Shown piece by piece: positions 1-7,518 of a stretch of 64,000 bases of DNA. The stretch lies in contig CAXSBZ010000014.1 in assembly GCA_964236465.1 (NCBI GenBank), positions 1 to 64,000 of the forward strand, read 5' to 3'. Position numbers and translations under genes: made by a program. The stretch's first letter is position 1, and each line of letters opens with the position of its first letter. The notes beneath the pieces were generated by a model. The model had not been told where the DNA came from. It did no database searches and saw nothing but the letters and a program-made list of their open reading frames with translations. The stretch comes from Mucilaginibacter_A sp964236465 (GTDB lineage Bacteria > Bacteroidota > Bacteroidia > Sphingobacteriales > Sphingobacteriaceae).

Positions 1-55
1 ATTTTTTATACCTTATTATGCTGGTTTGAGCTTAGGATACACGTTTGGGAAGTAA
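1..55 (+). CDS. 3' end of an upstream gene, probably a beta-barrel protein
   Basis: The reading frame entering the window ends FFIPYYAGLSLGYTFGK and a TAA stop at 53-55. The alternating aromatic and small residues resemble the last strand of an outer-membrane beta-barrel, but only 17 residues are visible, so the family cannot be named. A hairpin terminator follows at 79-106. Confidence 0.45.
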   Translation, partial: FFIPYYAGLSLGYTFGK

Positions 56-78
56 TCTTTTAATGTCATAATTTCAAA

Positions 79-106
79 AGCCGAAGATTTGTCTTCGGCT
101 TTTTTT
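79..106 (+). terminator. Rho-independent terminator of the upstream gene
   Basis: Stem AGCCGAAGA (79-87) pairs with TCTTCGGCT (92-100) around a 4-base loop, followed by a run of T. It ends the gene entering the window and argues against any start for the next gene upstream of position 128. Confidence 0.85.
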
Positions 107-127
107 AGTTTAGGACTTTCTATAGAA

Positions 128-1090
128 ATGAATTTTAAATCGCTCCTGTCATTTACCATACTTCTTTTATCGGTACTTTTTTCTTCGGCACAACAAAAAA
201 ACTATCAAAACGAACTTGGTTTTCAAACCGATAACGATGCTTACCTGGCACAAGGTTCGGACCGGTATTATACCAACGGCTTGTTTATTTATTTTCGGCA
301 CGCGCTTCAAACCGATACTTCTAAGCAAAAGCTTTTCGGGAAAACATTAGGTTTCGAGATCGGGCAAAAGATGTTCAATCCGCAATCGGCTTTTATTCCG
401 GCTGCTGCTTATGTTGATCGTCCTTTTGCAGGTTATTTGTATGCCGGAAGTTCATTGCAATATCTTTTTAAAAACGAAAGCGCACTGAAACTTGGTGTTC
501 AATTGGGCGTAACTGGACCGGCGGCTTTGGGCAGGCAGGCGCAGGAACTGGTGCACCGAATAATAGGTTTTTACAAGCCGCAAGGCTGGCAATACCAGAT
601 CAGGAATAATATCGGCGTGAATTTGCTTGGAAACTACGACCGCTTATTCTTTCGTTCTGGTTGGTTTGATGCTTCCGGAAATGCTTATGCTGATCTGGGG
701 ACTACTTTTACCGGGGCAGGGGCAGGGTTAACGCTTCGTTTTGGCGAATTTAATCCTTTGTATCGTTCGGTAAGCACTTCCGGTTTGGTTGCCAAAAATA
801 GGTTGATAAAAGAAGTATCGCGTCGGGAGTTTTTCTTCTACCTAAAACCTGCGCTCAATTATACTGCTTATGATGCAACCGTTCAGGGCAATTTGTTTAA
901 GCAAAGTAATGATCCGCTCGAAATCACCGGAAAACCGGAACCTTTGGTGTTGAGCCAGGAAATTGGCGGAAACCTGACTGCTGGCCGCTGGGCCTTTAAT
1001 TTGGCGGCAATTTTCCGGACGCGGGAAGTAAAAAGCATGGTCCGCGCGCACCAATGGGGCACGGCTACTTTTTTGTACCGGTTTAACTGA
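128..1090 (+). CDS. LpxR-like outer membrane protein (DUF2219 family)
   Basis: About 320 residues. The chosen ATG gives a signal peptide (MNFKSLLSFTILLLSVLFSS, then AQQ); an in-frame start further upstream would lie inside the previous terminator. The segment DNDAYLAQGSDRYYTNGLFI and the C-terminus ending FLYRFN match the LpxR/DUF2219 lipid A deacylase-like family, an outer-membrane beta-barrel. Known members remove the 3'-linked acyloxyacyl chain of lipid A; whether this one does is inference, since DUF2219 in Bacteroidota is mostly uncharacterised. One copy of the dispersed 15-mer lies inside (805-819, encoding LIKEVS) and another overlaps the TGA stop. Confidence 0.75.
   Translation: MNFKSLLSFTILLLSVLFSSAQQKNYQNELGFQTDNDAYLAQGSDRYYTNGLFIYFRHALQTDTSKQKLFGKTLGFEIGQKMFNPQSAFIPAAAYVDRPFAGYLYAGSSLQYLFKNESALKLGVQLGVTGPAALGRQAQELVHRIIGFYKPQGWQYQIRNNIGVNLLGNYDRLFFRSGWFDASGNAYADLGTTFTGAGAGLTLRFGEFNPLYRSVSTSGLVAKNRLIKEVSRREFFFYLKPALNYTAYDATVQGNLFKQSNDPLEITGKPEPLVLSQEIGGNLTAGRWAFNLAAIFRTREVKSMVRAHQWGTATFLYRFN
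805..819 (+). repeat. Dispersed 15-mer, GA form, intragenic
   Basis: GATAAAAGAAGTATC, preceded by ATAGGTT as in intergenic copies. It is read in frame as IKEVS inside the LpxR-like gene. Confidence 0.85.
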
Positions 1091-1103
1091 TGCTGTTTTT
1101 ATC
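1089..1103 (-). repeat. Dispersed 15-mer, AC form, overlapping a stop codon
   Basis: On the minus strand this reads GATAAAAACAGCATC with the extended flank ATTTTAGGAT (1104-1113). Its GATGC end overlaps the TGA stop of the LpxR-like gene. Confidence 0.85.
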
Positions 1104-1128
1104 ATCCTAAAATCCGGATTGTTAATAA

Positions 1129-1157
1129 TTTGTTAATTGTCAGTACAATATTTTTTG
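1129..1157 (+). promoter_or_regulatory. Possible Bacteroidota-type promoter for the TPR gene
   Basis: TTTG at 1129-1132 and TATTTTTTG at 1149-1157 resemble the TTTG / TAnnTTTG promoter of Bacteroidota. The -7 box is one base longer than consensus and the spacing is short, so this is a weak call. Confidence 0.3.
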
Positions 1158-1202
1158 CAGAACCGGGTTTTGTTTAATATTGAATCCAGCATCGGTCTTT
1201 AA

Positions 1203-1826
1203 ATGAAATACGGTTTTATTTTAGGGTTTCTGATTTTTTCCTCGATCGAAAGCATTCAGGCACAAAATTCTTATGTACGGTTGGGCCAGAAAGCTTTGGT
1301 AGATGGTGATTTTAAAAACGCCGTGACCAGTTTGGAAAAAGCTTGCATCACGGATTCCACCAATGCCAATGCGCTGTGGATGTTGGGCTATTCCTATTAC
1401 CATTGCGATAGTTACAAAAAATCCATTGCTACTTATACCAAACTCATTTCTGTAAAACCGGCAGATGCTACAGCATACTATTATCGCGCCAGGGCAAAAG
1501 GCCGTTTGGCAATTGATAATACAGTTACAGCTTCCGACAAGGAAAAATATTTTTTAGGGTCTATTCTGGATTTCACTAAAGCAGCTTCGTTGGATCAAGC
1601 TCAAATCCGATATTATCAAAACAGAGGGATTGCTTACAAAGATTACGGCACGTTTAAGCTAATTAAAAACACCGGCTTTTATGACCGCAACCGCGCGGCA
1701 AATGCTTTTAAAGCTTCCATTGCTGATTTTCAAAAGGTTTTGGATGCTGATCCTTCCCGCAGAGATGTAAGCTCTTTGCTCGAATTGTCTAAAGAACAAT
1801 TAGATCAGATGTTTCACCGGAAATAA
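1203..1826 (+). CDS. Secreted or periplasmic TPR protein
   Basis: 207 residues. An N-terminal signal peptide ends near IQAQN. It is followed by at least three tetratricopeptide-like helical pairs (about residues 25-58, 59-93 and 105-135), for example NANALWMLGYSYYHCDSYKK and DATAYYYRARAKGRLA, with a further repeat-like segment near AFKASIADFQKVLDADP. TPR arrays mediate protein-protein contacts; no partner is evident. It stands alone between the LpxR-like gene and a leftward lipoprotein gene ten bases beyond its stop. Confidence 0.75.
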   Translation: MKYGFILGFLIFSSIESIQAQNSYVRLGQKALVDGDFKNAVTSLEKACITDSTNANALWMLGYSYYHCDSYKKSIATYTKLISVKPADATAYYYRARAKGRLAIDNTVTASDKEKYFLGSILDFTKAASLDQAQIRYYQNRGIAYKDYGTFKLIKNTGFYDRNRAANAFKASIADFQKVLDADPSRRDVSSLLELSKEQLDQMFHRK

Positions 1827-1835
1827 TAATTCAAT

Positions 1836-2399
1836 TTATTTTAGTTTTCCTTCGATCAAATAATCATTCATTCCTAAAAAACGCACGGTTTGTTTTATGC
1901 GGATTAGGTAAAGCGAATCCGGATAATAAGTTAATTTTTCTGTAGTTTGAAATAATTTATTATTCACTACATTATAAACCATCACAAAAACCAGTTTGTT
2001 ATTGGTTTTTTTAAGCATGATTTCCCTAGTTTTCAAATCTGGTTCCAACGCTTTGTAAATGGTATAATCGCCGGAAACCGTTGTTTTATAGCTTCGTTGC
2101 CAGGCAGGTTTATTGATGTCTGATTCGGAAAAAACCGACAACTCGCCGGGCCAGTTTTCAATTTTTACTGTTTTGGTTTCTGCTTGTCCGTTTCGGGATA
2201 CTGTTTTTACCACCTTAAAATTAGTCTTAGTTAGCTTTTGCGCCTGCTGTTTAAAGTAGGTGTTCAAGCTAAAAAATTCTGATTTATTTTGTTGGATAAC
2301 TGGTTTGCAGGAAGTTAAACTTTCCGCTAAAACCAATATCATAAACCAAATTTGGCGGTTTGTCGTGCCCAAACGAATGCTTCTTTTATACCAAAACAT
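1836..2399 (-). CDS. Putative lipoprotein of unknown function
   Basis: 187 residues from the first ATG. A hydrophobic stretch ending ILVLAESLTSC gives a lipobox-like LTSC, suggesting a lipid-anchored protein. Two starts are possible. The ATG at 2399 gives a basic N-region but overlaps the end of gpmI by 14 bases, and its first codons (YKRSI) are encoded by a copy of the dispersed 15-mer. The ATG at 2342 lies just before the lipobox. The mature part is rich in Lys and Thr and shows no family I recognise. It is co-directional with gpmI, so it is probably co-transcribed. Confidence 0.55.
   Translation of the reverse strand: MFWYKRSIRLGTTNRQIWFMILVLAESLTSCKPVIQQNKSEFFSLNTYFKQQAQKLTKTNFKVVKTVSRNGQAETKTVKIENWPGELSVFSESDINKPAWQRSYKTTVSGDYTIYKALEPDLKTREIMLKKTNNKLVFVMVYNVVNNKLFQTTEKLTYYPDSLYLIRIKQTVRFLGMNDYLIEGKLK
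2376..2390 (-). repeat. Dispersed 15-mer, GA form, at a gene overlap
   Basis: On the minus strand this reads TATAAAAGAAGCATT, preceded by TTTTGG. It lies across the overlap between the gpmI stop and the first codons of the downstream lipoprotein gene. Confidence 0.8.
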
Positions 2400-3909
2400 T
2401 TCCGGTCATTTCAGCAGGGATTTCTACATCCAGTAATTTTAAAACAGTTGGCGCAATGTCTCCCAGCTTGCCGTTTTTTACCGTTTTGTAATCTGCATCA
2501 ACCAAAATACACGGAACCAAATTGGTGGTGTGCGCCGTATTTGGCGAACCATCCACATTTACCATATAATCGGCATTGCCATGATCTGCAATAATGATGA
2601 AAGAATAACCGTTTTGGAGTCCGGTTTCTACCACTTGTTTTACACAGCCATCCACCGTTTCCACCGCTTTTACAACGGCTTTAAAAACGCCGGTGTGGCC
2701 AACCATATCGGGGTTGGCAAAGTTGAGGCAAACAAAATCAGGCCAGCCGCTTTCCAGTTCCGGAATGATCAGTTCTTTGATCCCTTCGGCACTCATTTCC
2801 GGCTGCAAATCATAAGTTGCCACCTTTGGTGATGGCACCAGCAAGCGTTTTTCGTTGGCAAATTCTTTTTCCCTTCCTCCGGAAAAGAAAAAAGTAACGT
2901 GCGGATATTTTTCGGTTTCTGCAATCCGGATTTGGTTTTTGCCGGCGTACTGCAAAATCTCGCCCAGTGTATTGATCAAGTCATCTTTAGTGAAAACAAC
3001 ATCAACATCCTTAAAATTCTCGTCATAGGAAGTCATGGTGATGTATTTCAGTTTCAACGGGTGCATATTTTGCTCCGGGAAAGCTTTTTGGGTTAAAGCC
3101 GAAGTGATTTCGCGGCCACGATCCGTACGGAAATTGAAGCAGATCACTACATCGTTTTCCTCGATAACCGCAACCGGATTTCCGTTTTCATCAACTTTAA
3201 CAACCGGTTTGATAAATTCATCGGTTACGCCATCTGCATAAGAATCTCGAACAGCTTCGGCAATATCAGTAACCGGCATCCCAATGCCGTTCACCAATAA
3301 ATCATACGCTAATTTTACGCGTTCCCAGCGGTTATCGCGGTCCATGGCGTAATAGCGGCCAATCACGGATGCTGTTTTTACCGGTGTATTTTTGATGTAT
3401 TCTTCCAGCTTTTCCAAATAAGCAAAACCTGAGTTGGGATCTGTATCCCGGCCATCCATGAAAGCGTGGATGAAAACTTTTTGCAAATTGTACTGCTGGC
3501 TCATATCGCACAAAGCCCGCAAATGATTGGTGTGCGCATGTACGCCGCCATCAGAAAGCAAACCCATCAAATGCACTTTTTTATTGTTTTGCCGCGCATA
3601 TTCAAAGGCTTGGGTGAGCACAGGATTGGTAAAAAAATCACCATCAGCAATAGATTTATGGATGCGGCCCAGCTCTTGATAAACCACTCTGCCTGCACCC
3701 AAATTCATGTGGCCCACTTCAGAATTACCCATCTGTCCGGCCGGCAAACCCACCGCTTCACCCGAAGCTTCCAAAGTAGAATTGGGATAAGTTTCTCTTA
3801 AATAATTAAAAAAGGGTGTTTTTGCTGCCAAAATTGCGTTGGATTGATCAGCAGTTCCGTACCCCCAGCCATCTAAAATCAAGAGGGCGACTTTTTTATT
3901 TTTTTCCAC
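2386..3909 (-). CDS. gpmI: 2,3-bisphosphoglycerate-independent phosphoglycerate mutase
   Basis: 507 residues, the usual length. It interconverts 3- and 2-phosphoglycerate in glycolysis using two Mn ions and a phosphoserine. The N-terminal metal site LLILDGWGYG, the serine motif GQMGNSEVGHMNLGAGR, the FMDGRDTDP segment and the C-terminal metal site IIIADHGNADYM are all visible. The start codon is GTG; a TATATTTG -7-like box lies at 3914-3921 on the same strand, so the leader would be extremely short or absent. An AC-form copy of the dispersed repeat (3368-3382) encodes VKTAS within it. Confidence 0.97.
   Translation of the reverse strand: MEKNKKVALLILDGWGYGTADQSNAILAAKTPFFNYLRETYPNSTLEASGEAVGLPAGQMGNSEVGHMNLGAGRVVYQELGRIHKSIADGDFFTNPVLTQAFEYARQNNKKVHLMGLLSDGGVHAHTNHLRALCDMSQQYNLQKVFIHAFMDGRDTDPNSGFAYLEKLEEYIKNTPVKTASVIGRYYAMDRDNRWERVKLAYDLLVNGIGMPVTDIAEAVRDSYADGVTDEFIKPVVKVDENGNPVAVIEENDVVICFNFRTDRGREITSALTQKAFPEQNMHPLKLKYITMTSYDENFKDVDVVFTKDDLINTLGEILQYAGKNQIRIAETEKYPHVTFFFSGGREKEFANEKRLLVPSPKVATYDLQPEMSAEGIKELIIPELESGWPDFVCLNFANPDMVGHTGVFKAVVKAVETVDGCVKQVVETGLQNGYSFIIIADHGNADYMVNVDGSPNTAHTTNLVPCILVDADYKTVKNGKLGDIAPTVLKLLDVEIPAEMTGNVLV
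3368..3382 (-). repeat. Dispersed 15-mer, AC form, intragenic
   Basis: On the minus strand this reads GGTAAAAACAGCATC, in frame in gpmI as VKTAS. Confidence 0.8.
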
Positions 3910-4023
3910 GGGGGCAAATATACTTGATCGTGCAATTAATGTCAGGAATTATTTATACTACGCTAAAATTAAACTGAAATATTGTAATTTTATACGTAAA
4001 CAGGTTTTCAATAACCACCGACC

Positions 4024-4416
4024 ATGAAAAATAGTGTTATCATTTTACTGTTGCTTGCTTCTTTTAGCACCTCTTTTTTGCCCGATCAGATAGACAAAGT
4101 TGCCGCTTTATTGCAGCAAGGCCAGGCACACGAACTGGGAAAAATCAGCGCGACAAGCTTGGAATTGAGTATTTTGGGTGATGAAAAAGTAGTTTCCAAA
4201 GCGCAGGCAGAAAATATGCTCAATGCTTTTTTTACCGCTAATAAACCGGTTTCCGTCAAGGTAATCCATCGGATGGATACGAACCCGAACCTGCTTTATG
4301 CTGTGGCGCAGCTGCATACTTCAACCGGCAACTTTCGTGTTTCTTTTTCCTTCAAAAACAATAATAACAATCAGGAACTGACAGAACTGCGCATCGAAAC
4401 AGAAAAAGAACCGTAA
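4024..4416 (+). CDS. DUF4783 family exported protein
   Basis: 130 residues: an N-terminal signal peptide (IILLLLASFSTSFL), then a compact NTF2-like alpha/beta domain with ATSLELSILGDEKVVSKAQA and a C-terminal LRIETE. This matches DUF4783, a Bacteroidota family of unknown role. It sits 43 bases upstream of nadC on the same strand; I recall this pairing from related genomes. No catalytic motif is visible. Confidence 0.75.
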   Translation: MKNSVIILLLLASFSTSFLPDQIDKVAALLQQGQAHELGKISATSLELSILGDEKVVSKAQAENMLNAFFTANKPVSVKVIHRMDTNPNLLYAVAQLHTSTGNFRVSFSFKNNNNNQELTELRIETEKEP

Positions 4417-4459
4417 ATAGCCTTAAATAATTACTTTTGGTTCTTTAAATTTTAAAGAA

Positions 4460-5302
4460 TTGGACTTAAACCTGATTAATCATTTTATCGACTTGGCACT
4501 GGCAGAAGATGTTGGCGATGGCGATCATACTTCCCTGGCCACGATTCCGGCAGAGGCAAAAGGCAAAGCAAGACTGCTGGTAAAAGAAGCAGGGATTTTG
4601 GCGGGCGTAGAACTGGCAATCCAAATTTTTGCCAAAGTTGATTCCGAATTAAAAACACAAGTTTTTTTGCAGGACGGCGCGGCAATCCAGCCTGGCGATA
4701 TTGTTTTTTATGTAGAAGGCAGCGCGCAAAGCATCCTCAAAGCCGAGCGACTGGTGCTGAATTGTATGCAGCGGATGTCGGGCATTGCTACCAAAACTCA
4801 TCAAATTGTAGAACTGATAAAAGGCAGCGGTGTAAAACTGCTCGACACCCGAAAAACCACGCCCGGTTTGCGTTACCTCGAAAAATGGGCGGTTCGGATT
4901 GGCGGCGGCGTAAACCATCGTTTTGGTTTGTACGACATGATTTTGATCAAAGATAACCACGTAGATTACGCAGGCGGCATAAAACAGGCGATAAAAACAG
5001 CACGGCAATATCTAATAGATCAGCATAAAAACCTCCAGATTGAGATTGAAGTGCGCAATATGAACGAGTTGCAGCAAGTGATTGACGAAGGCGGTGCCGA
5101 CCGAATTTTGCTGGATAATTTCTCGCCCCAACAATTAAAAGAAGCCGTGAAACTGCTGGATAAAAGATATATCACCGAAGCTTCGGGCGGCATTACGCTG
5201 GAAAACATTGCCGAATATGCTGCAACCGGCGTAGATTATATTTCTTCCGGTGCGTTAACACATTCGGTCAAAAGCCTGGATTTAAGTTTGAAAGCTGTTT
5301 AA
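4460..5302 (+). CDS. nadC: Nicotinate-nucleotide diphosphorylase (carboxylating)
   Basis: 280 residues. It converts quinolinate and PRPP to nicotinate mononucleotide in de novo NAD synthesis. The AEDVGDGDHTS N-terminus, RMSGIATKTHQ, the DTRKTTPGLRYLEKWAVRIG substrate loop, NHRFGLYDMILIKDNH and the barrel motifs EVRNMNEL, ILLDNFSP and EASGGITLENI all match the family. The frame has no ATG near the conserved N-terminus; the start appears to be TTG at 4460, immediately before DLNLINHFID. It is probably in one transcript with the DUF4783 gene and plsY. Confidence 0.95.
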   Translation: MDLNLINHFIDLALAEDVGDGDHTSLATIPAEAKGKARLLVKEAGILAGVELAIQIFAKVDSELKTQVFLQDGAAIQPGDIVFYVEGSAQSILKAERLVLNCMQRMSGIATKTHQIVELIKGSGVKLLDTRKTTPGLRYLEKWAVRIGGGVNHRFGLYDMILIKDNHVDYAGGIKQAIKTARQYLIDQHKNLQIEIEVRNMNELQQVIDEGGADRILLDNFSPQQLKEAVKLLDKRYITEASGGITLENIAEYAATGVDYISSGALTHSVKSLDLSLKAV

Positions 5303-5362
5303 AGATGTTTTTTGTGCAAATAAAAACAGCCTCCAAAGCAATTTTGTTATCATTGCATTGCG

Positions 5363-6010
5363 ATGATATCTATATACTCGGTTTGGGCGCTGCTTCTTGC
5401 TTATTTGCTTGGTTCTATTCCTTCTGCGGTCTGGATTGGTAAATACTTTTATGGGATTGATGTGCGCGAGTACGGGAGCGGCAATGCAGGTGCCACCAAT
5501 ACTTTTCGGGTTCTGGGTAAAAAAGCAGGCATCCCGGTGATGCTGATCGATATTTTGAAAGGCTGGTCGGCCACTAATTTGGCTTTTTTTATCGGCTTGT
5601 CGGTTACCGGCCCACATTATTCCGTACAATTTGTCAATTACCAGTTGGCATTAGGCATTACCGCTGTGATGGGCCATTTGTTCCCCATATTTGCCGGTTT
5701 TCGTGGCGGAAAAGGCATTGCTACTTTAACCGGGATGATTTTAGCCGTACATGTGCAGGCATCCTTGCTTTGCATCCTGGTTTTTTTATTGGTTTTGCTG
5801 ATAACCCGTTATGTTTCACTCAGTTCTATCGCTGCGGGTTTTACTTTTCCGCTCAGTACGATATTTATATTTCATGTCTCCATTCGGTCTATCATCGTTT
5901 ACGGCATGTGTATTTGTGTGCTGATTTTGGTTACGCATCAAAAAAATATAGAGCGTTTGATGAAAGGAAAAGAATCCAAAGTAAACCTTTTTAAGAAAAA
6001 AGTAGTTTAA
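5363..6010 (+). CDS. plsY: Glycerol-3-phosphate acyltransferase PlsY
   Basis: 215 residues, integral membrane. It transfers an acyl group from acyl-phosphate to glycerol-3-phosphate, the first step of phospholipid synthesis. Conserved motifs LLGSIPSAVWIGK, the glycine-rich YGSGNAGATNTFRVLGKK and GHLFPIFAGFRGGKGIATLTG are present in order among five or more hydrophobic segments. It lies 60 bases after nadC and 6 bases before the M48 protease gene, all rightward. Confidence 0.95.
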   Translation: MISIYSVWALLLAYLLGSIPSAVWIGKYFYGIDVREYGSGNAGATNTFRVLGKKAGIPVMLIDILKGWSATNLAFFIGLSVTGPHYSVQFVNYQLALGITAVMGHLFPIFAGFRGGKGIATLTGMILAVHVQASLLCILVFLLVLLITRYVSLSSIAAGFTFPLSTIFIFHVSIRSIIVYGMCICVLILVTHQKNIERLMKGKESKVNLFKKKVV

Positions 6011-6016
6011 AGACTT

Positions 6017-6820
6017 ATGAAAAATTTATATACTGTTGCTATCCTCAGTTTGGTAATTCTGTTTAATTCCTGTTCCAGTGTGCCCATTACCGGCCGCAAA
6101 CAGTTTATAGCTGTTAGTGACGAACAGGTAAACCAGTCGGCGGCCCAAAGTTATCGCCAGTTATTATCTGATCCTAAAACAAAAGTGATCTCTAATACAA
6201 CTGACGCACAGCGTGTTAAACGTATCGGTAGCCGGTTATCAGCAGCAATAGAACGCTATTTGAAAGATAACGGATATGCAGATAAATACAATTTTAAGTG
6301 GGAATTTAACCTGATCGAAAGTAAAGAAATAAACGCCTGGTGTATGCCGGGCGGAAAAGTGGCAGTTTACAGTGGTATTTTGCCGATCACCAAAGATGAT
6401 GCAGGTTTGGCAACCGTAATGGGACACGAAATCGGCCATGCTATCGCCAAACATTCTGCCGAGCGGATCTCGCAGCAATATGTGGCACAAGGTTTAGGTT
6501 CGGCCATTGGTGTGGCGGCAAACGGTTCATCTTCGGCGTTGGTAAATATCATCAATCAATCTTATGGCACAGTTGGGCAGCTTGCGTTGTTGAAATATAG
6601 CCGCGGACAGGAAACTGAAGCAGACCGTTTAGGTTTAACTTTTATGGCGATGGCTGGCTACGATCCGCATAATGCCGTTATTTTCTGGCAGCGGATGGCT
6701 GCACAAGGCAACGGCCAGCAACAACCGGAGTTTTTGAGTACGCACCCGGCAGATGCCACGCGGATAGCCAATATCCAGGCCCGCATACCGGAAGCGATGA
6801 AGTATTATGTGAAACAATAA
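6017..6820 (+). CDS. M48 family metallopeptidase lipoprotein (LoiP/BepA-like)
   Basis: 267 residues. The N-terminus has a lipoprotein signal with FNSCSSVPITGRKQF, where SVPxTGR is typical of this family. The zinc site HEIGHAIAKHSAER (HExxH) is followed by the third-ligand region GQETEADRLGLTFMAMAGYDP, and the C-terminus has LSTHPADATRIANI. It is likely a periplasmic membrane-anchored zinc protease in envelope quality control. It is the last gene of the nadC-plsY run and is followed by a strong terminator. Confidence 0.9.
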   Translation: MKNLYTVAILSLVILFNSCSSVPITGRKQFIAVSDEQVNQSAAQSYRQLLSDPKTKVISNTTDAQRVKRIGSRLSAAIERYLKDNGYADKYNFKWEFNLIESKEINAWCMPGGKVAVYSGILPITKDDAGLATVMGHEIGHAIAKHSAERISQQYVAQGLGSAIGVAANGSSSALVNIINQSYGTVGQLALLKYSRGQETEADRLGLTFMAMAGYDPHNAVIFWQRMAAQGNGQQQPEFLSTHPADATRIANIQARIPEAMKYYVKQ

Positions 6821-6824
6821 AATC

Positions 6825-6857
6825 AAAAAATCCTGCTGAACCAAAGCAGGATTTTTT
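6825..6857 (+). terminator. Rho-independent terminator after the M48 protease gene
   Basis: AAAAAATCCTGCT (6825-6837) pairs with AGCAGGATTTTTT (6845-6857), a 13-bp stem with its own T run. The symmetric A/T arms would allow use from both sides, including the small leftward gene at 6903-7073. Confidence 0.85.
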
Positions 6858-6875
6858 GTTTTAGCGGGATTTGGA

Positions 6876-6890
6876 GATGCTTCTTTTACC
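6876..6890 (-). repeat. Dispersed 15-mer, GA form
   Basis: On the minus strand this reads GGTAAAAGAAGCATC, preceded by TACC. It lies between the terminator and the small gene at 6903. Confidence 0.8.
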
Positions 6891-6902
6891 GGTACATTTT
6901 CA

Positions 6903-7073
6903 TCAAACCAAATTAAAGCTTGACAGATAAATGCCGATGCTGTTTTTATCGGGTAAAAATTGGGATAAATACACGACAGAAAATAACAAAAACAGCAAAC
7001 CAGCGATGATGCTAAGCCAATAAAAAAAGTTGGCTTTGAGGCTGGTGTCTAATTGCTGTTTCAACAAACTCAT
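6903..7073 (-). CDS. Small single-pass membrane protein, 56 residues
   Basis: ATG at 7073 to TGA at 6903-6905. The product begins MSLLKQQLDTSLKANFFYW and has one hydrophobic helix (LSIIAGLLFLLFSVVYL), then a short tail containing PDKNSIGIYLSS. The amphipathic-then-membrane layout and a clean frame in an otherwise gene-free gap suggest a real gene. An AC-form copy of the dispersed repeat encodes the DKNSI in the tail. I do not recognise a family. Confidence 0.55.
   Translation of the reverse strand: MSLLKQQLDTSLKANFFYWLSIIAGLLFLLFSVVYLSQFLPDKNSIGIYLSSFNLV
6936..6950 (-). repeat. Dispersed 15-mer, AC form, in a small gene
   Basis: On the minus strand this reads GATAAAAACAGCATC, in frame as DKNSI in the 56-residue membrane protein. 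Confidence 0.85.
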
Positions 7074-7192
7074 TGCTCGCAAATTTAAGTTTGTTGTTAA
7101 ACGAAATTGTTAAGAAAAGGTTAAAGTTATTGTGCTGAAAGTATCAGAGTTAAAATTGAATTATTTCATTTTTTGTAAAAGGAAAAAGGGTA

Positions 7193-7207
7193 GATAAAAG
7201 AAGTATT
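7193..7207 (+). repeat. Dispersed 15-mer, GA form
   Basis: GATAAAAGAAGTATT, preceded by GGGTA, in the gap between the small membrane protein gene and tRNA-Leu. Confidence 0.8.
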
Positions 7208-7271
7208 GCCAACGTCAAAAGAATCACAAAAAAACACTTGCGGTTTTAATCACAAGTGTTTAAATTTTTAG

Positions 7272-7355
7272 TGCCCACGGAGAGACTCGAACTCTCAAGA
7301 GACAATTCTCAACGGCTTCTGAGACCGCAACGTTTACCAATTTCGCCACATGGGC
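7272..7355 (-). tRNA. tRNA-Leu (anticodon CAG)
   Basis: 84 bases. The acceptor stem GCCCATG pairs with CGTGGGC, with discriminator A. The D arm contains GGCGAAATTGGT, the anticodon loop is CTCAGAA between GCGGT and GCCGT, the long variable arm is typical of leucine tRNAs, and the T arm carries GTTCGAGTC. CCA is not encoded. Confidence 0.95.
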
Positions 7356-7377
7356 ATTATTATCTGAAAAAATAGGC

Positions 7378-7392
7378 TGTAAAAACAGTATT
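7378..7392 (+). repeat. Dispersed 15-mer, AC form, in the tRNA-Leu leader
   Basis: The heart TAAAAACAGTAT (7380-7391) is exact while the outer bases diverge. It lies between tRNA-Leu and its likely promoter. Confidence 0.65.
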
Positions 7393-7413
7393 TATTTTCT
7401 CTTTGGCGGGCTG

Positions 7414-7421
7414 CAAATATA
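7414..7421 (-). promoter_or_regulatory. Likely -7 box for tRNA-Leu
   Basis: On the minus strand this reads TATATTTG, a perfect TAnnTTTG box of the Bacteroidota sigma-ABfr type, about 60 bases upstream of the tRNA. A clear -33 TTTG is not seen. Confidence 0.55.
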
Positions 7422-7518
7422 ATGCTTTCACTGAAACCTGTTGGATAAATATGGAATTTGATCTGCAAATTTCTATTGCTTACGTCAGCATATTAAAAAA
7501 CTGATTACCTTGAGCAAC

